Translations under genes and position numbers: made by a program | Notes under the pieces: model-generated | Databases searched by the model: none | What the model saw: only the letters and a program-made list of their open reading frames with translations | What the model was told of the DNA's origin: nothing | NCBI GenBank assembly: GCA_030447245.1 | Contig: JAUJPG010000002.1 | Span: 75,486-139,485 of the forward strand | From: Chloroflexota bacterium | Lineage (GTDB): Bacteria; Chloroflexota; UBA6077; JACCZL01 | Direction: 5' to 3' | Length of the DNA stretch: 64,000 bases | Shown here: positions 29,048-38,914 of the stretch, piece by piece | How positions within the stretch are numbered: position 1 is the first letter of the stretch | How the letters are laid out: each line of letters starts with the position of its first letter

Positions 29048-29442
29048 TGCCCTCTGTCCGACCGGAGGCATCGTGCCCGACACACCCGATAGTAAGAGGG
29101 CCGGGGAGTCCGGGCTGGCAGCGCGCGTGAAACTGCACGCTGCTGCTGGTCACCATCGCCCTGGCCGATACCCTGGTCGGTTGGTTGGAGTAACTAACGC
29201 GGAGTGCGGATCATCGCGTTGACGACACGGAGGTGCGGCCAGGCCGAAGGTCAGGCCCCCGGTTCCCGGGCTGTCGGTCGACCAAGGCCGGCCGCGAGCA
29301 CCGCTCCCGAGCCCATGCGGCCGCCGACGGCCACACCGATGGGGGCGTTCGTAAAAGGAAGAAGGTCACGAGACCGTAATGCAACTGGCGAGGGTTGCTT
29401 TTCTACTGCCCACTGACTACTGTGTACTGACTGTTCGGGGGC

Positions 29443-30063
29443 GTGATGCAGCCAACGCGTGAATGCCCGTTCTGCGGGGAGCCACAGGAACCTGGTGCGC
29501 GGGCCTGCTCCAGATGCGGCAATCAATACCCATTCGAGAACGAAGACGAAACCGTCGTCGAGCCGGTCGCGGCACCGGCGCCGCGGGTGCGGGCGCGACG
29601 CTCGCCGTGGACGCGGACGCTGCCGATCCTGGCCGCGGTCCTCTTGGGTGCCGTAGCCCTTGGCTACGGTCTGTTCCGCTTTGCGATGGGCTATCTAGAG
29701 ACCGGACGTCCCGACCCAGCAAGCGCACCCCCGCCGGTCATCGCCTCCAGTCCGTCGCCGGCGGCTGCCCCGCCAGTCGCACTGGGATCGCCGTCGCCGG
29801 TCGTGATAGGCCCCGCCGCGGCGCCGTCTCCCACGGCGCCGGCGCTCGGACGAGTGCGAGTGGTCAACACCGAGGGTCAGGGTGCCAACATGCGGCAACG
29901 GCCCTCCACGACGACGCCAGTGGTGCGCTCCATTCCGGACGGCACCTCGCTCGAGGTCATCGGCGCCGACCAGCAGGGGGAGGGACGGACCTGGCGCAAC
30001 GTCCGTGAGCCGACGGACGGCGCGAGCGGCTGGATCGTCGCGGAGTTCTTGGAAGCGGAGTGA
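29443..30063 (+). CDS. Zinc-ribbon, TM and bacterial SH3 domain protein
   Basis: CPFCGEPQEPGARACSRCG; TM; GQGANMRQRPSTTTPVVRSIPDGTSLEVIG...WRNVREPTDGASGWIVAEFL. Confidence 0.85.
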   Translation: MMQPTRECPFCGEPQEPGARACSRCGNQYPFENEDETVVEPVAAPAPRVRARRSPWTRTLPILAAVLLGAVALGYGLFRFAMGYLETGRPDPASAPPPVIASSPSPAAAPPVALGSPSPVVIGPAAAPSPTAPALGRVRVVNTEGQGANMRQRPSTTTPVVRSIPDGTSLEVIGADQQGEGRTWRNVREPTDGASGWIVAEFLEAE

Positions 30064-30182
30064 GCCCTCTCAACCCATTCCCGTCGCTCGACGCAACAGG
30101 GAGTTTGCTATAACCCGGCGCACTGGCGGGCGTAGCGGGTGGTCGGGTGACGGCCGCGCGGCTGTCCACCACAGGGGCGACC

Positions 30183-32105
30183 ATGATCCATCCTTTCCTC
30201 GACCGTCTTCAGCGCGGGCCGATTCTCGCCGACGGCGCGATGGGCACCATGCTCTACGCGCGCGGCGTCCCGTACGAGCGGTGCTACGACGAGCTCAATC
30301 TGGCTGACGCAGGAATCGTTCAGCGGATCCACCGTGAGTACATCCGCGCAGGCGCTGAGCTGATCGAGACAAATACGTTCGGCGCCAATCGTTTCAAGCT
30401 TGCACCGTTCGGTCTGCAAGACTGCGTCCGCGACATCAATGTCCGGGCCGTGAAGATCGCCCGCGAGGCACGCGAAGAGTGCGGCGAGCCGGTCTTCCTG
30501 GCTGGGGCAGTCGGTCCACTCGGCCAGCCACTCGGCCCGATCGGCACGATCGGGCCGGGCGATGCTCGAGCGGCCTTCCAGGAGCAGATTGAGGCGCTGC
30601 TGGAGTCCGGCGCCGACCTGATCGTGTTGGAGACGTTCGGGGACCTGGCCGAGCTGGAGGAGGCGATCCTGGCGGCGCGCGCGGCTTGCGACCTACCGTT
30701 GGTCGCGCAGGTGAGTTTGACCGACGACGGCTTCATGCTCAGCGGCGAATCGCCGGCCGACGTCGCTCGGACCCTGACCGGCCACCGTGTGGATGTCATC
30801 GGGGCAAACTGCGGCGTCGGCCCGCAGGGCGCCCTGGACGCGGTGCGCCAGATGGCGCTGCCCCTGTTCGCCAATCTCTCGGCCATGCCCAACGCCGGCG
30901 CGCCGACGCGGCGCGAAGGGCGCTACGTCTACATGTCTACGCCGGAGTACTTCGCTGACTTCGCCCACCGCTTTGTTGAGGCGGGCGGCCGTTTGCTTGG
31001 TGGCTGCTGCGGCACCACTCCGGAGCACGTCGCGGCGATGCGTACGGCATTAGCCGGACGATCAGAGAGGTCGCCGACCGTCCGGTGGATCGGCGCGGCC
31101 ACCAGCGTGCCATCCGCAGGCAGCACGCCCTGGGCGACGGCACCAATTGGCGGTCTGACTGACGGCGGCGGGTCGGCGGCGAGTGCCGAGGCGACGCCGC
31201 TCCAGAAGGCGTTGGCGGAGCGGGAATTTGTGGTCAGCGTCGAGCTTGATCCGCCGAAGGGGCTGAATCCGACCAAGATTGTCAACGGGGCAGCGATGTT
31301 GGCCGAGGTCGGGGTCGACTGCATCAACATCGGGGACAGCCCCATGGCACGCGTGCGGATGGGGTGTATCAGCCTCGCGCTTCACATCCAGCGGCGCGTT
31401 GGCTTAGACACGATCATCCACTTCACGACACGTGATCGAAATCTCATGGCGCTCCAGTCGGAACTGCTCGGAGCGCACTCCCACGGTGTACGCAACATTC
31501 TGGCCTTGACTGGTGACCCGCCGCGGATGGGCAACCTGCCGCAGGCGAAGGCTGTCTGGGACGTTGACTCAATTGGACTCATCAAGATCCTGAAGCGAAT
31601 GAACGAGGGCCAGGACTGGTCCGGCAATTCGATTGGTATGCCGGCCCACTTCTTCGTCGGCTGCGCGGTCAATCCGGTTGCCGACGATTTAGACCTGGAG
31701 CTGGACCGATTCCACCGCAAGCTGGAGGCGGGGGCCGACTACGTCATGTCGCAGCCGCTCTATGACATGGACCAACTCGCCCGATTCCTCGACCGAGCCG
31801 GCGCCATCCCGATCCCTCACCTACTGGGGGTCATGCCGCTCCAGAGCTATCGCCATGCCGAGTTCCTGCACAATGAGCTGCCAGGTGTGGCCATCCCGGA
31901 CTACCTGCGCGAGCGGATGCGGCTCGCAGGCGACCGCGGGATAGAGGAGGGCATCCGCCAGGCGCAGGAATTCCTCGCTCAGGCCCAGGCGCACGTCGAT
32001 GGAACCTACTTGATGCCGTCGTTCGGCCGCTACGAGATGGTGGCCCAACTGGTCAAGGTGCTCGACCGACACGGGGCGGCGGCAGCCAGCCCCAGACGTT
32101 CGTGA
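30183..32105 (+). CDS. Bifunctional homocysteine S-methyltransferase/methylenetetrahydrofolate reductase
   Basis: ILADGAMGTMLYARGV, GGCCGTTPEHVAAM; C-terminal MTHFR domain (VSVELDPPKGLNPTK...DYVMSQPLYD). Confidence 0.93.
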   Translation: MIHPFLDRLQRGPILADGAMGTMLYARGVPYERCYDELNLADAGIVQRIHREYIRAGAELIETNTFGANRFKLAPFGLQDCVRDINVRAVKIAREAREECGEPVFLAGAVGPLGQPLGPIGTIGPGDARAAFQEQIEALLESGADLIVLETFGDLAELEEAILAARAACDLPLVAQVSLTDDGFMLSGESPADVARTLTGHRVDVIGANCGVGPQGALDAVRQMALPLFANLSAMPNAGAPTRREGRYVYMSTPEYFADFAHRFVEAGGRLLGGCCGTTPEHVAAMRTALAGRSERSPTVRWIGAATSVPSAGSTPWATAPIGGLTDGGGSAASAEATPLQKALAEREFVVSVELDPPKGLNPTKIVNGAAMLAEVGVDCINIGDSPMARVRMGCISLALHIQRRVGLDTIIHFTTRDRNLMALQSELLGAHSHGVRNILALTGDPPRMGNLPQAKAVWDVDSIGLIKILKRMNEGQDWSGNSIGMPAHFFVGCAVNPVADDLDLELDRFHRKLEAGADYVMSQPLYDMDQLARFLDRAGAIPIPHLLGVMPLQSYRHAEFLHNELPGVAIPDYLRERMRLAGDRGIEEGIRQAQEFLAQAQAHVDGTYLMPSFGRYEMVAQLVKVLDRHGAAAASPRRS

Positions 32106-32132
32106 GTTGACCGCGCGGCGGAGGCTCTTTTC

Positions 32133-33755
32133 ATGTCCGCGGCCAAACCATATCGAACCGAACTGACGCCGCTCTCATTCCTGGAGCGGAGCGCCGAGGT
32201 GTTTCGCAGCAAGCCGGCCGTCGTCTACGGCGAGCGTTCCTACACCTATCCGGAGATGCGCGCGCGTGTCCGACGGCTCGCGTCGGCGTTGCGCCGGTTC
32301 GGGATCGCCAAGGGTGACCGGGTGGCAATACTGTGCCCGAACACACCGCCGATGCTCGAGGCACACTACGGCGTGCCGCTCGCCGGCGCGATTCTCGTAG
32401 CGATCAACACCCGCCTCGCCGCCGCCGACGTCGCTTACATCCTGAACCACTCGGGCGCGCGGGTGCTGCTGGTCGACGCCGAACTAACGGCTCTGGTCAA
32501 GGCGGCTAGAGCGCAAGTAGCCGGGGTGGAGCGGTTCGTCAATATCATCGACCCGCACGCGGTTGGGCCGAGCGACTCGATGCGCCTGGAGGGACCTGAC
32601 TACGAGGAGTTTCTGGCTGAGGGCACTGACGAGCCACTGCCGATGTTGGTCGAAGACGAGTACGAGACCATCTCGATCAATTACACGTCAGGGACCACGG
32701 GCCGTCCGAAAGGGGTCATGTACCACCACCGGGGCGCGTATCTCAATGCGATCGGCGAGTGCATGACCAGCGGGATCACCAGCACCAGCGTGTACCTCTG
32801 GACGCTGCCGATGTTCCACTGCAACGGTTGGTGCTGCACCTGGGGCGTCACCGCGGTTGGCGGGACCCACATGTGCCTGAGGAAAGTCGACCCGGCGCTC
32901 ATCTGGCGCCTGATCCGCGAGCAAGGTGTGACCCATCTCAACGGTGCGCCCACCGTGCTAATTGGGCTGGCGAACGATCCAGCCGCGCGCGCCGCGCCCC
33001 TCGATCGGCCCCTGCGGATCACGACGGCCGCGGCGCCACCATCGCCTTCGATCATCGCCCAGATGGAGGAACTGGGCGCGCAGATCACCCACGTGTACGG
33101 GCTGACCGAGACCTATGGTCCGCACACAGTCTGCGAGTGGCAGACGCATTGGGATGCGCTCGGGCCCGCCGAGAGGGCGCGGATCAAGGCGCGCCAGGGT
33201 GTGGGCTACGTGATCGCAGACCCGGTGCGGGTCGTCGACGACGAGATGAGCGACGTGCCGGCCGACGGCCTGACGATGGGCGAGGTCTGCATGCGCGGCA
33301 ACAACGTCATGAAGGGCTACTTCGAGGACCCGGAGGCGACGGCGACGGCCTTCCGCGGCGGCTGGTTCCATTCAGGCGACCTGGGAGTGATGCACCCGGA
33401 CGGCTACATCGAGCTGCGCGACCGCGCCAAGGATATCATCATCTCCGGTGGTGAGAATATCTCGACGATCGAGGTCGAGGGCTGCATCTACCAGCATCCC
33501 GATGTCCTGGAAGTGGCAGTCGTTGCGATTCCCCACGAGCGCTGGGGCGAGGTGCCCAAGGCGTTTGTGGTCCCGAGGGCCGGGACCAATCTCACCGAGC
33601 TTGAGATCATCGACTTCTGCCGCGAGCGGATGGCCCATTTCAAGTGTCCCAAAGCGGTGGAATTCGGAGACCTGCCCAAGACGAGCACTGGCAAGGTCCA
33701 GAAGTTCGTCCTTCGGAACAAAGAATGGGCCGGCCAATCGAAGCAGATCAACTGA
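32133..33755 (+). CDS. Acyl-CoA synthetase (AMP-binding, long-chain fatty acid CoA ligase type)
   Basis: INYTSGTTGRPKGVMYHHRGAYLNA, YGLTETYGP, GWFHSGDLGVMHPDGYIELRDRAKDIIISGGENIS. Confidence 0.93.
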   Translation: MSAAKPYRTELTPLSFLERSAEVFRSKPAVVYGERSYTYPEMRARVRRLASALRRFGIAKGDRVAILCPNTPPMLEAHYGVPLAGAILVAINTRLAAADVAYILNHSGARVLLVDAELTALVKAARAQVAGVERFVNIIDPHAVGPSDSMRLEGPDYEEFLAEGTDEPLPMLVEDEYETISINYTSGTTGRPKGVMYHHRGAYLNAIGECMTSGITSTSVYLWTLPMFHCNGWCCTWGVTAVGGTHMCLRKVDPALIWRLIREQGVTHLNGAPTVLIGLANDPAARAAPLDRPLRITTAAAPPSPSIIAQMEELGAQITHVYGLTETYGPHTVCEWQTHWDALGPAERARIKARQGVGYVIADPVRVVDDEMSDVPADGLTMGEVCMRGNNVMKGYFEDPEATATAFRGGWFHSGDLGVMHPDGYIELRDRAKDIIISGGENISTIEVEGCIYQHPDVLEVAVVAIPHERWGEVPKAFVVPRAGTNLTELEIIDFCRERMAHFKCPKAVEFGDLPKTSTGKVQKFVLRNKEWAGQSKQIN

Positions 33756-34138
33756 GCCCGATTGCTGAGTCGACTCTCCCCGCGAGTGGCGTATCCTGGA
33801 GTTCCCGCGCTGAACCGGGGGAGCGCTCGCCCGAGTGCGGCGGCTGAACGGGCGCAAGGCTACCGTACCAGGCTGCAGGGCGGGTCTGTCACCAACGATG
33901 TGGCATAATGGCCCAGGCTTTCGTGGGTACGGCCTCGGTGTGCACCGCGGCACATGGGCGCTTTCCTCCCGCGGAGCGAGTCAGTCCCGTTCTCGACGGC
34001 GGCGTCTAACACCAGACGCGAGCGCCGGCGAAGAAGGTGCGAGCACCATCCATGACGATCGGCAGTAAACCGCGGCGCGGGCTCGAGGCAACGCGAAACG
34101 GCGGGATGATCCACGGCGACGCTCAGGGCGACGCTCAG

Positions 34139-35575
34139 ATGGCACAGACGGAAACCGAGAAGGATGGTGCCAAAGTCGCCAAGCGCATTCTGGTCGCCGA
34201 CGACGACGAGTCGATCCGGTCGCTGCTGGCGACGCTGCTCAGCGCTGAGGGATACGAGATCAGCGAGGTCAAGTCAGGCCAGGAGGTCTTGCGGGCCGTT
34301 CCGCAGGTCGACCCCGATCTGTTGGTCCTCGACTTGCGGCTACCGGACATGGACGGGATCGAGATCCTGCGCCGGCTGCGCGGGCAAGAGCAGAACGTGG
34401 CGGTGCTGATGCTCACCGCCTTCGGAACTGCCTCGACGGCCATCGAGGCGACTAAGCTCGGCGCGCAGGACTATCTGTCCAAGCCGTTCGAGATCGACGA
34501 CGTACTCCTGCGCGTCAACCGCGTCTTCGAGCTCCAGTCGCTGGCATCCGAGGTCCGCAAGCTGCGCCATCAGCTCGACGCGCGCGACCTTTCGGAGCGG
34601 ATGATCGGCAACACGCGCAAGATGCAGGAGATCTACAAGACGATCGGGATGATCGCCCAGAGTGATGCGAACGTCCTGGTCACCGGGGAGACCGGTGCGG
34701 GCAAAGAAGTCGTGGCCGACACGATCCACTTCCACTCGAACTATCGTCAGGGCCCGCTCGTCAAAGTGAACCTGACTGCCCTGCCCGAGACGCTGGTCGA
34801 GAGTGAGTTGTTCGGCCACGAGAAGGGCTCCTTCACCAACGCGATCGCCCAACGCAAGGGGCGATTCGAGATGGCGCACAAGGGAACCATCTTCCTCGAC
34901 GAGATTGGTGACATGACGCTGTCGACCCAGCGCAAGCTGCTACGGGTTCTCCAAGACAAGCAGTTCGAGCGCGTCGGCGGGAGCGTACCGGTCAAAGTGG
35001 ATTGCCGGATCATCGCGGCGACGAACAAGAACTTGAAGGAAGAGGTTGATGCCGGACGCTTCCGCGAGGACCTGTACTACCGGCTGAATGTCGTGACGAT
35101 CTTCGTCCCGCCGCTCCGTGAGCGCAAAGACGACATCCCGCGGCTGGTCGAGCACTTCCTGACCAAGTTCCGGTACACGCCCAAGTCGCCTCCCGCGCGG
35201 ATCGCGGAAGAGGCGATGCAGACGCTGATAAGCTACGATTGGCCCGGCAACGTTCGGCAGTTGGAGCATACGGTCGAGCGGGCGGTGATCATGGCGCGGG
35301 GCGGGGTGATCACGAGCCAACACCTTCGACTGGACGACACCGAAGAGCTGAGCTTCGTCGACATCAACCAGCGGCTTCAGCGTGGTGAGTCGTTGCCTCA
35401 GGTGGTCGCGGACGTTGAACAGAAAATGCTTGGGCGAGCCCTGGAACGTAACGGTGGCAATCGGCACGCAGCTTCGCGCCTGCTTGGCATAGACATTGCC
35501 ACCCTGGAACAAAAGCTATCGGAGCATGGCATGGGAGCAAAATCCAGGACGGAGGACGTGGATGGAGAGCAGTAG
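34139..35575 (+). CDS. Sigma-54-dependent response regulator (REC-AAA+-Fis, NtrC type)
   Basis: ILVADDDESIRSLLATLL; GETGAGKEVVADTIHFHS; ESELFGHEKGSFTNA (GAFTGA-like motif is GSFTNA); C-terminal Fis HTH. Confidence 0.93.
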   Translation: MAQTETEKDGAKVAKRILVADDDESIRSLLATLLSAEGYEISEVKSGQEVLRAVPQVDPDLLVLDLRLPDMDGIEILRRLRGQEQNVAVLMLTAFGTASTAIEATKLGAQDYLSKPFEIDDVLLRVNRVFELQSLASEVRKLRHQLDARDLSERMIGNTRKMQEIYKTIGMIAQSDANVLVTGETGAGKEVVADTIHFHSNYRQGPLVKVNLTALPETLVESELFGHEKGSFTNAIAQRKGRFEMAHKGTIFLDEIGDMTLSTQRKLLRVLQDKQFERVGGSVPVKVDCRIIAATNKNLKEEVDAGRFREDLYYRLNVVTIFVPPLRERKDDIPRLVEHFLTKFRYTPKSPPARIAEEAMQTLISYDWPGNVRQLEHTVERAVIMARGGVITSQHLRLDDTEELSFVDINQRLQRGESLPQVVADVEQKMLGRALERNGGNRHAASRLLGIDIATLEQKLSEHGMGAKSRTEDVDGEQ

Positions 35576-35909
35576 CAGCACCGAGGAGACCTGGTCGGAC
35601 TGGGACGGTGACAATCGGAACGTCGCGATCGGCTCGATTGTGTGCAGCGCTTTGGTGGCCGGAGTGATCGCCTACGTCATCCGTCGACGCCGCCAGGCCG
35701 AGGAGCGTACCCTGGCGGGTCGCGCGAGTCGCCTGGCCGAAACAGCCCGTGATGCGCTAGGCGACGATCGTCTATCGACCGGGCGTGACTTCCTCACCGA
35801 CACTGTCCTCCCCGAGTTCAAGCCAGCCTTGCGGGCGCTCCTTCGCGAGCTGGAGGGTGCCACAGAGCAGGCATTCCGCCGCGCGGAGCGCCGCGTCAAC
35901 GACCTCTAG
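35562..35909 (+). CDS. Hypothetical single-TM protein
   Basis: Short ORF overlapping the NtrC stop; NVAIGSIVCSALVAGVIAYVIRRRRQAEER. Confidence 0.55.
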   Translation: MESSSSTEETWSDWDGDNRNVAIGSIVCSALVAGVIAYVIRRRRQAEERTLAGRASRLAETARDALGDDRLSTGRDFLTDTVLPEFKPALRALLRELEGATEQAFRRAERRVNDL

Positions 35910-36097
35910 ATCGGGCAGCCGCCGCCGCGTCAACGCAGGGGTCCGCGCGGACTCTCTCGAGGAGGGTCCCCTCGGGCCCCTGCTTCAGTTCCGTCGCTCG
36001 GAGTAATCAACTCACCCCGTGCTATGCTGTGGGTTCCAGTGGTCACAAGTCAGTGAGCGCCGGCTCCCTCGCTATCCCGCGTCACGAGGCTGCCCCG

Positions 36098-37520
36098 ATG
36101 GAGATGGAACTCGATTTCTCGCACGATCTCTCGAGCCAGCAATCGCTCAAGGTGTCTCCGCGTCTCGTCGCGGCTTCCTACATCCTCGAGCTGTCGTCTC
36201 AGGAGCTGCAGCAGCAGATCGCGGCCGAGCTGACCGATAATCCGGCCCTCGAACTGCTCGACGTCCCAACGTGCTCGGCCTGCTCCACCGAACTCCAGAA
36301 CGGAATCTGTCCTTGGTGCATCCAGCGCCAGCAGGGCGTAGAAGCGGCACGGGAAGACCCGAATGCCACGATGTACGAGGACCCGCCAGCGCCGGGTACG
36401 ATGCGGAACGTCGACGATGAGGATTTCGATCCGCTCACGCAGGTAGCCTCTGAGGAAACGCTCGCCGAGAAGTTGCTTGGGGAGCTGGGCGCCATCCTCG
36501 ACGAACGCGACATGCGGATTGCCGAATACCTGGTCGGCAGTCTGGACGAAAAAGGCTACCTCTCCGTTTCGATCGAGGAGGTGGCCTACGAGCTAGACGT
36601 CGACCAAGAGCGAGTCAGGGCCGTGGTCAAACAGCTCCAGGAGCTCGAGCCAGTGGGAGTCGGAGCGCGGAATCTGCACGAGTGCCTGCTGATCCAACTC
36701 GACTACTTGGAGCAGCTTGGCGTCCGCCAGCAGCATGCACGGGAGATCATTCAGAACTATCTGGTCGAGCTTGGCGAGCACAAGTTCGGGAAGATCGCGC
36801 ATGAGCTGAAGATCTCTGCCGAGGACGTTTCCGACGTTTGGGAATTCGTCAAGACGAAGCTGAATCCACACCCTGGCCACGGCTTCTCGGCGACGAATGC
36901 GCGCGACCGAGATACGAGGGCGATGTACATCATGCCCGACGTGATCATCACCCGCGGGCAAGCTGGGTTTGAGGTGGAGGTGGTCGAATCGCGCCGCTTT
37001 GTCCTGCGGGTAAATCCGCAATACACGCGTGTGTCGGCCGATTTCCAGCGAGAGAGCGCACGCTTGTCGCCCGGATGACAAGCGGCACGTTCAGCAATAC
37101 GTCGGGCGGGCCAAGCTGTTCATCGCGAACATTAACCAACGGCGGCAAACGATCTACAACATTACGACCTGCCTGGTGGAGAAGCAGCGGGAGTTTCTGG
37201 AAAAGGGCATCCGCCATCTCAAGCCACTCAGTCGAGCGGCGATCGCCAATGATCTCGGTATCCACGAGTCGACCGTGAGCCGAGCAACGGCCGCGAAGTA
37301 CGTGATGCTGCCGCACGGCGAGGTCATCCCGTACAGCCACTTCTTCACCCCCTCTCTTAGCATCAAGGACGTGATCAAAGAGATGATCGAGAAGGAAGGC
37401 CGGCCGTTGACCGACGCGCAGATCGGGGAGCGACTCCGCGAATGCGGGATCGTCATCGCTCGTCGCACGGTTGCCAAGTACCGGATGCAGCTCGACATCT
37501 TGCCCTCCTCGCTGCGGTAG
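36098..37520 (+). CDS. rpoN: RNA polymerase sigma-54 factor, interrupted by a +1 frameshift near 37070-37074
   Basis: N-terminal part ORF 36029..37078 (LSSQQSLKVSPRLVAASYILELSSQELQQQI...) and C-terminal part ORF 37029..37520 with RpoN box ARRTVAKYR. Confidence 0.93.
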
Positions 37521-37639
37521 ATTCAGTCAGGGTCGAGGCCGAGCTTAGCGCGGCGTCCGTGCAGGTTGGCCGGTCGACAGAAGCCAGGGGTCGAGTCGCC
37601 CTCTGATATTCTTCTTGCCAGACACAGGGAAGCGGTGAC

Positions 37640-38914
37640 ATGAATAAGGTGGTTCTCGCCTATTCGGGCGGCCTCGATACATCCGTCGCCATCAGGTGGA
37701 TCAACGAGCAGTACAACCTTGACGTGGTAGCGGTGACGGTGGAACTTGGCAATCAAGGTGACCTTGAAGCGATTCGCGACAAGGCGCTCCGCACCGGCGC
37801 CATCAAGGCGTTCTTCGAGAACGCGAAGAGCGACTTCATCCGCTACTTCGTCTTCCCGAGCCTCCAGGCCGGCGCGATGTATGAAGAGCGCTACCCACTG
37901 GCCACGGCGCTCGCACGACCGTTGATCGCCAAAGTGCTCGTCGACCACGCGCGCCGGGAGGGGGCCACGGCCATTGCCCATGGATGTACCGGGAAGGGGA
38001 ACGACCAGGTGCGCTTCGACGTGTCCATCGCCGCCCTTGCGCCTGATTTGCAGATCATTGCGCCAGTGCGCGAATGGCAGATGACTCGCGAGGAGGAAAT
38101 CCGGTACGCCCAGCAGCACGACATACCAGTTCCAGTGACACTTGATAGCCCCTACAGCACCGACGAGAACCTCTGGGGGCGGAGTATCGAGGCGGGCATT
38201 CTCGAGGACGCCTGGGCGGAGCCGCCAGAGGACGCCTACGCCTGGACGATGAATCCGCGCCACGCGCCGGACGAGCCGAGCTACGTCGAGATTGAGTTCG
38301 AGCGCGGCGCTCCAGTGTCGCTCGACGGCGAAGTGCTCGACGGCGAGGCACTGATCAACCGTCTCAATGACGTCGCAGGCTCCCACGGTGTCGGTCGGAT
38401 CGATCATATCGAGAATCGGCTGGTCGGGATCAAGTCGCGAGAAATCTACGAATGCCCGGCCGCGGTCGTCCTCCACACGGCGCATGCTGAGCTGGAGAAG
38501 ATGACGTTGAGTAAGGACCAGATGCGATTCAAGCAGCTCATCTCTCGCGAGATGGCCGACCTGATCTACAACGGTCTCTGGTTCTCTGCGCTGACACAGG
38601 ACCTAATGGCATACGTCTCCTCGTCCCAGCGCTACGTCAGCGGCACGGTTCGCATGCGCTTGTTCAAGGGTGTCTGCATGGCGGTCGGCCGGCGCGCTGA
38701 GCGGTCGCTCTACAATCCGGCACTGGCGACGTATGGTGAGGGCGATGTCTTCGACCACAAGGCCGCTGTCGGATTTATCCGTCTCTGGGGGCTACCGCTG
38801 GAGAACCAGGCGCGGACCCAATGGCTGGACCGCTCGCCGGACGACTTCCTGCGGCTGTCCGCCCCTGAGAGTCGCGCGGAGCACGGGTCAACCTCCTTAC
38901 GGAACGATGGCTGA
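37640..38914 (+). CDS. argG: Argininosuccinate synthase
   Basis: VVLAYSGGLDTSVAIRWI; GCTGKGNDQVRFD; overlaps argH start. Confidence 0.97.
   Translation: MNKVVLAYSGGLDTSVAIRWINEQYNLDVVAVTVELGNQGDLEAIRDKALRTGAIKAFFENAKSDFIRYFVFPSLQAGAMYEERYPLATALARPLIAKVLVDHARREGATAIAHGCTGKGNDQVRFDVSIAALAPDLQIIAPVREWQMTREEEIRYAQQHDIPVPVTLDSPYSTDENLWGRSIEAGILEDAWAEPPEDAYAWTMNPRHAPDEPSYVEIEFERGAPVSLDGEVLDGEALINRLNDVAGSHGVGRIDHIENRLVGIKSREIYECPAAVVLHTAHAELEKMTLSKDQMRFKQLISREMADLIYNGLWFSALTQDLMAYVSSSQRYVSGTVRMRLFKGVCMAVGRRAERSLYNPALATYGEGDVFDHKAAVGFIRLWGLPLENQARTQWLDRSPDDFLRLSAPESRAEHGSTSLRNDG

Noticed and set aside
29060-29440. Possible riboswitch or structured RNA in the gap before the zinc-ribbon/SH3 gene and the homocysteine methyltransferase
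   Set aside because: Scanned for S-box and cobalamin-box cores; none found. Only weak local inverted repeats seen
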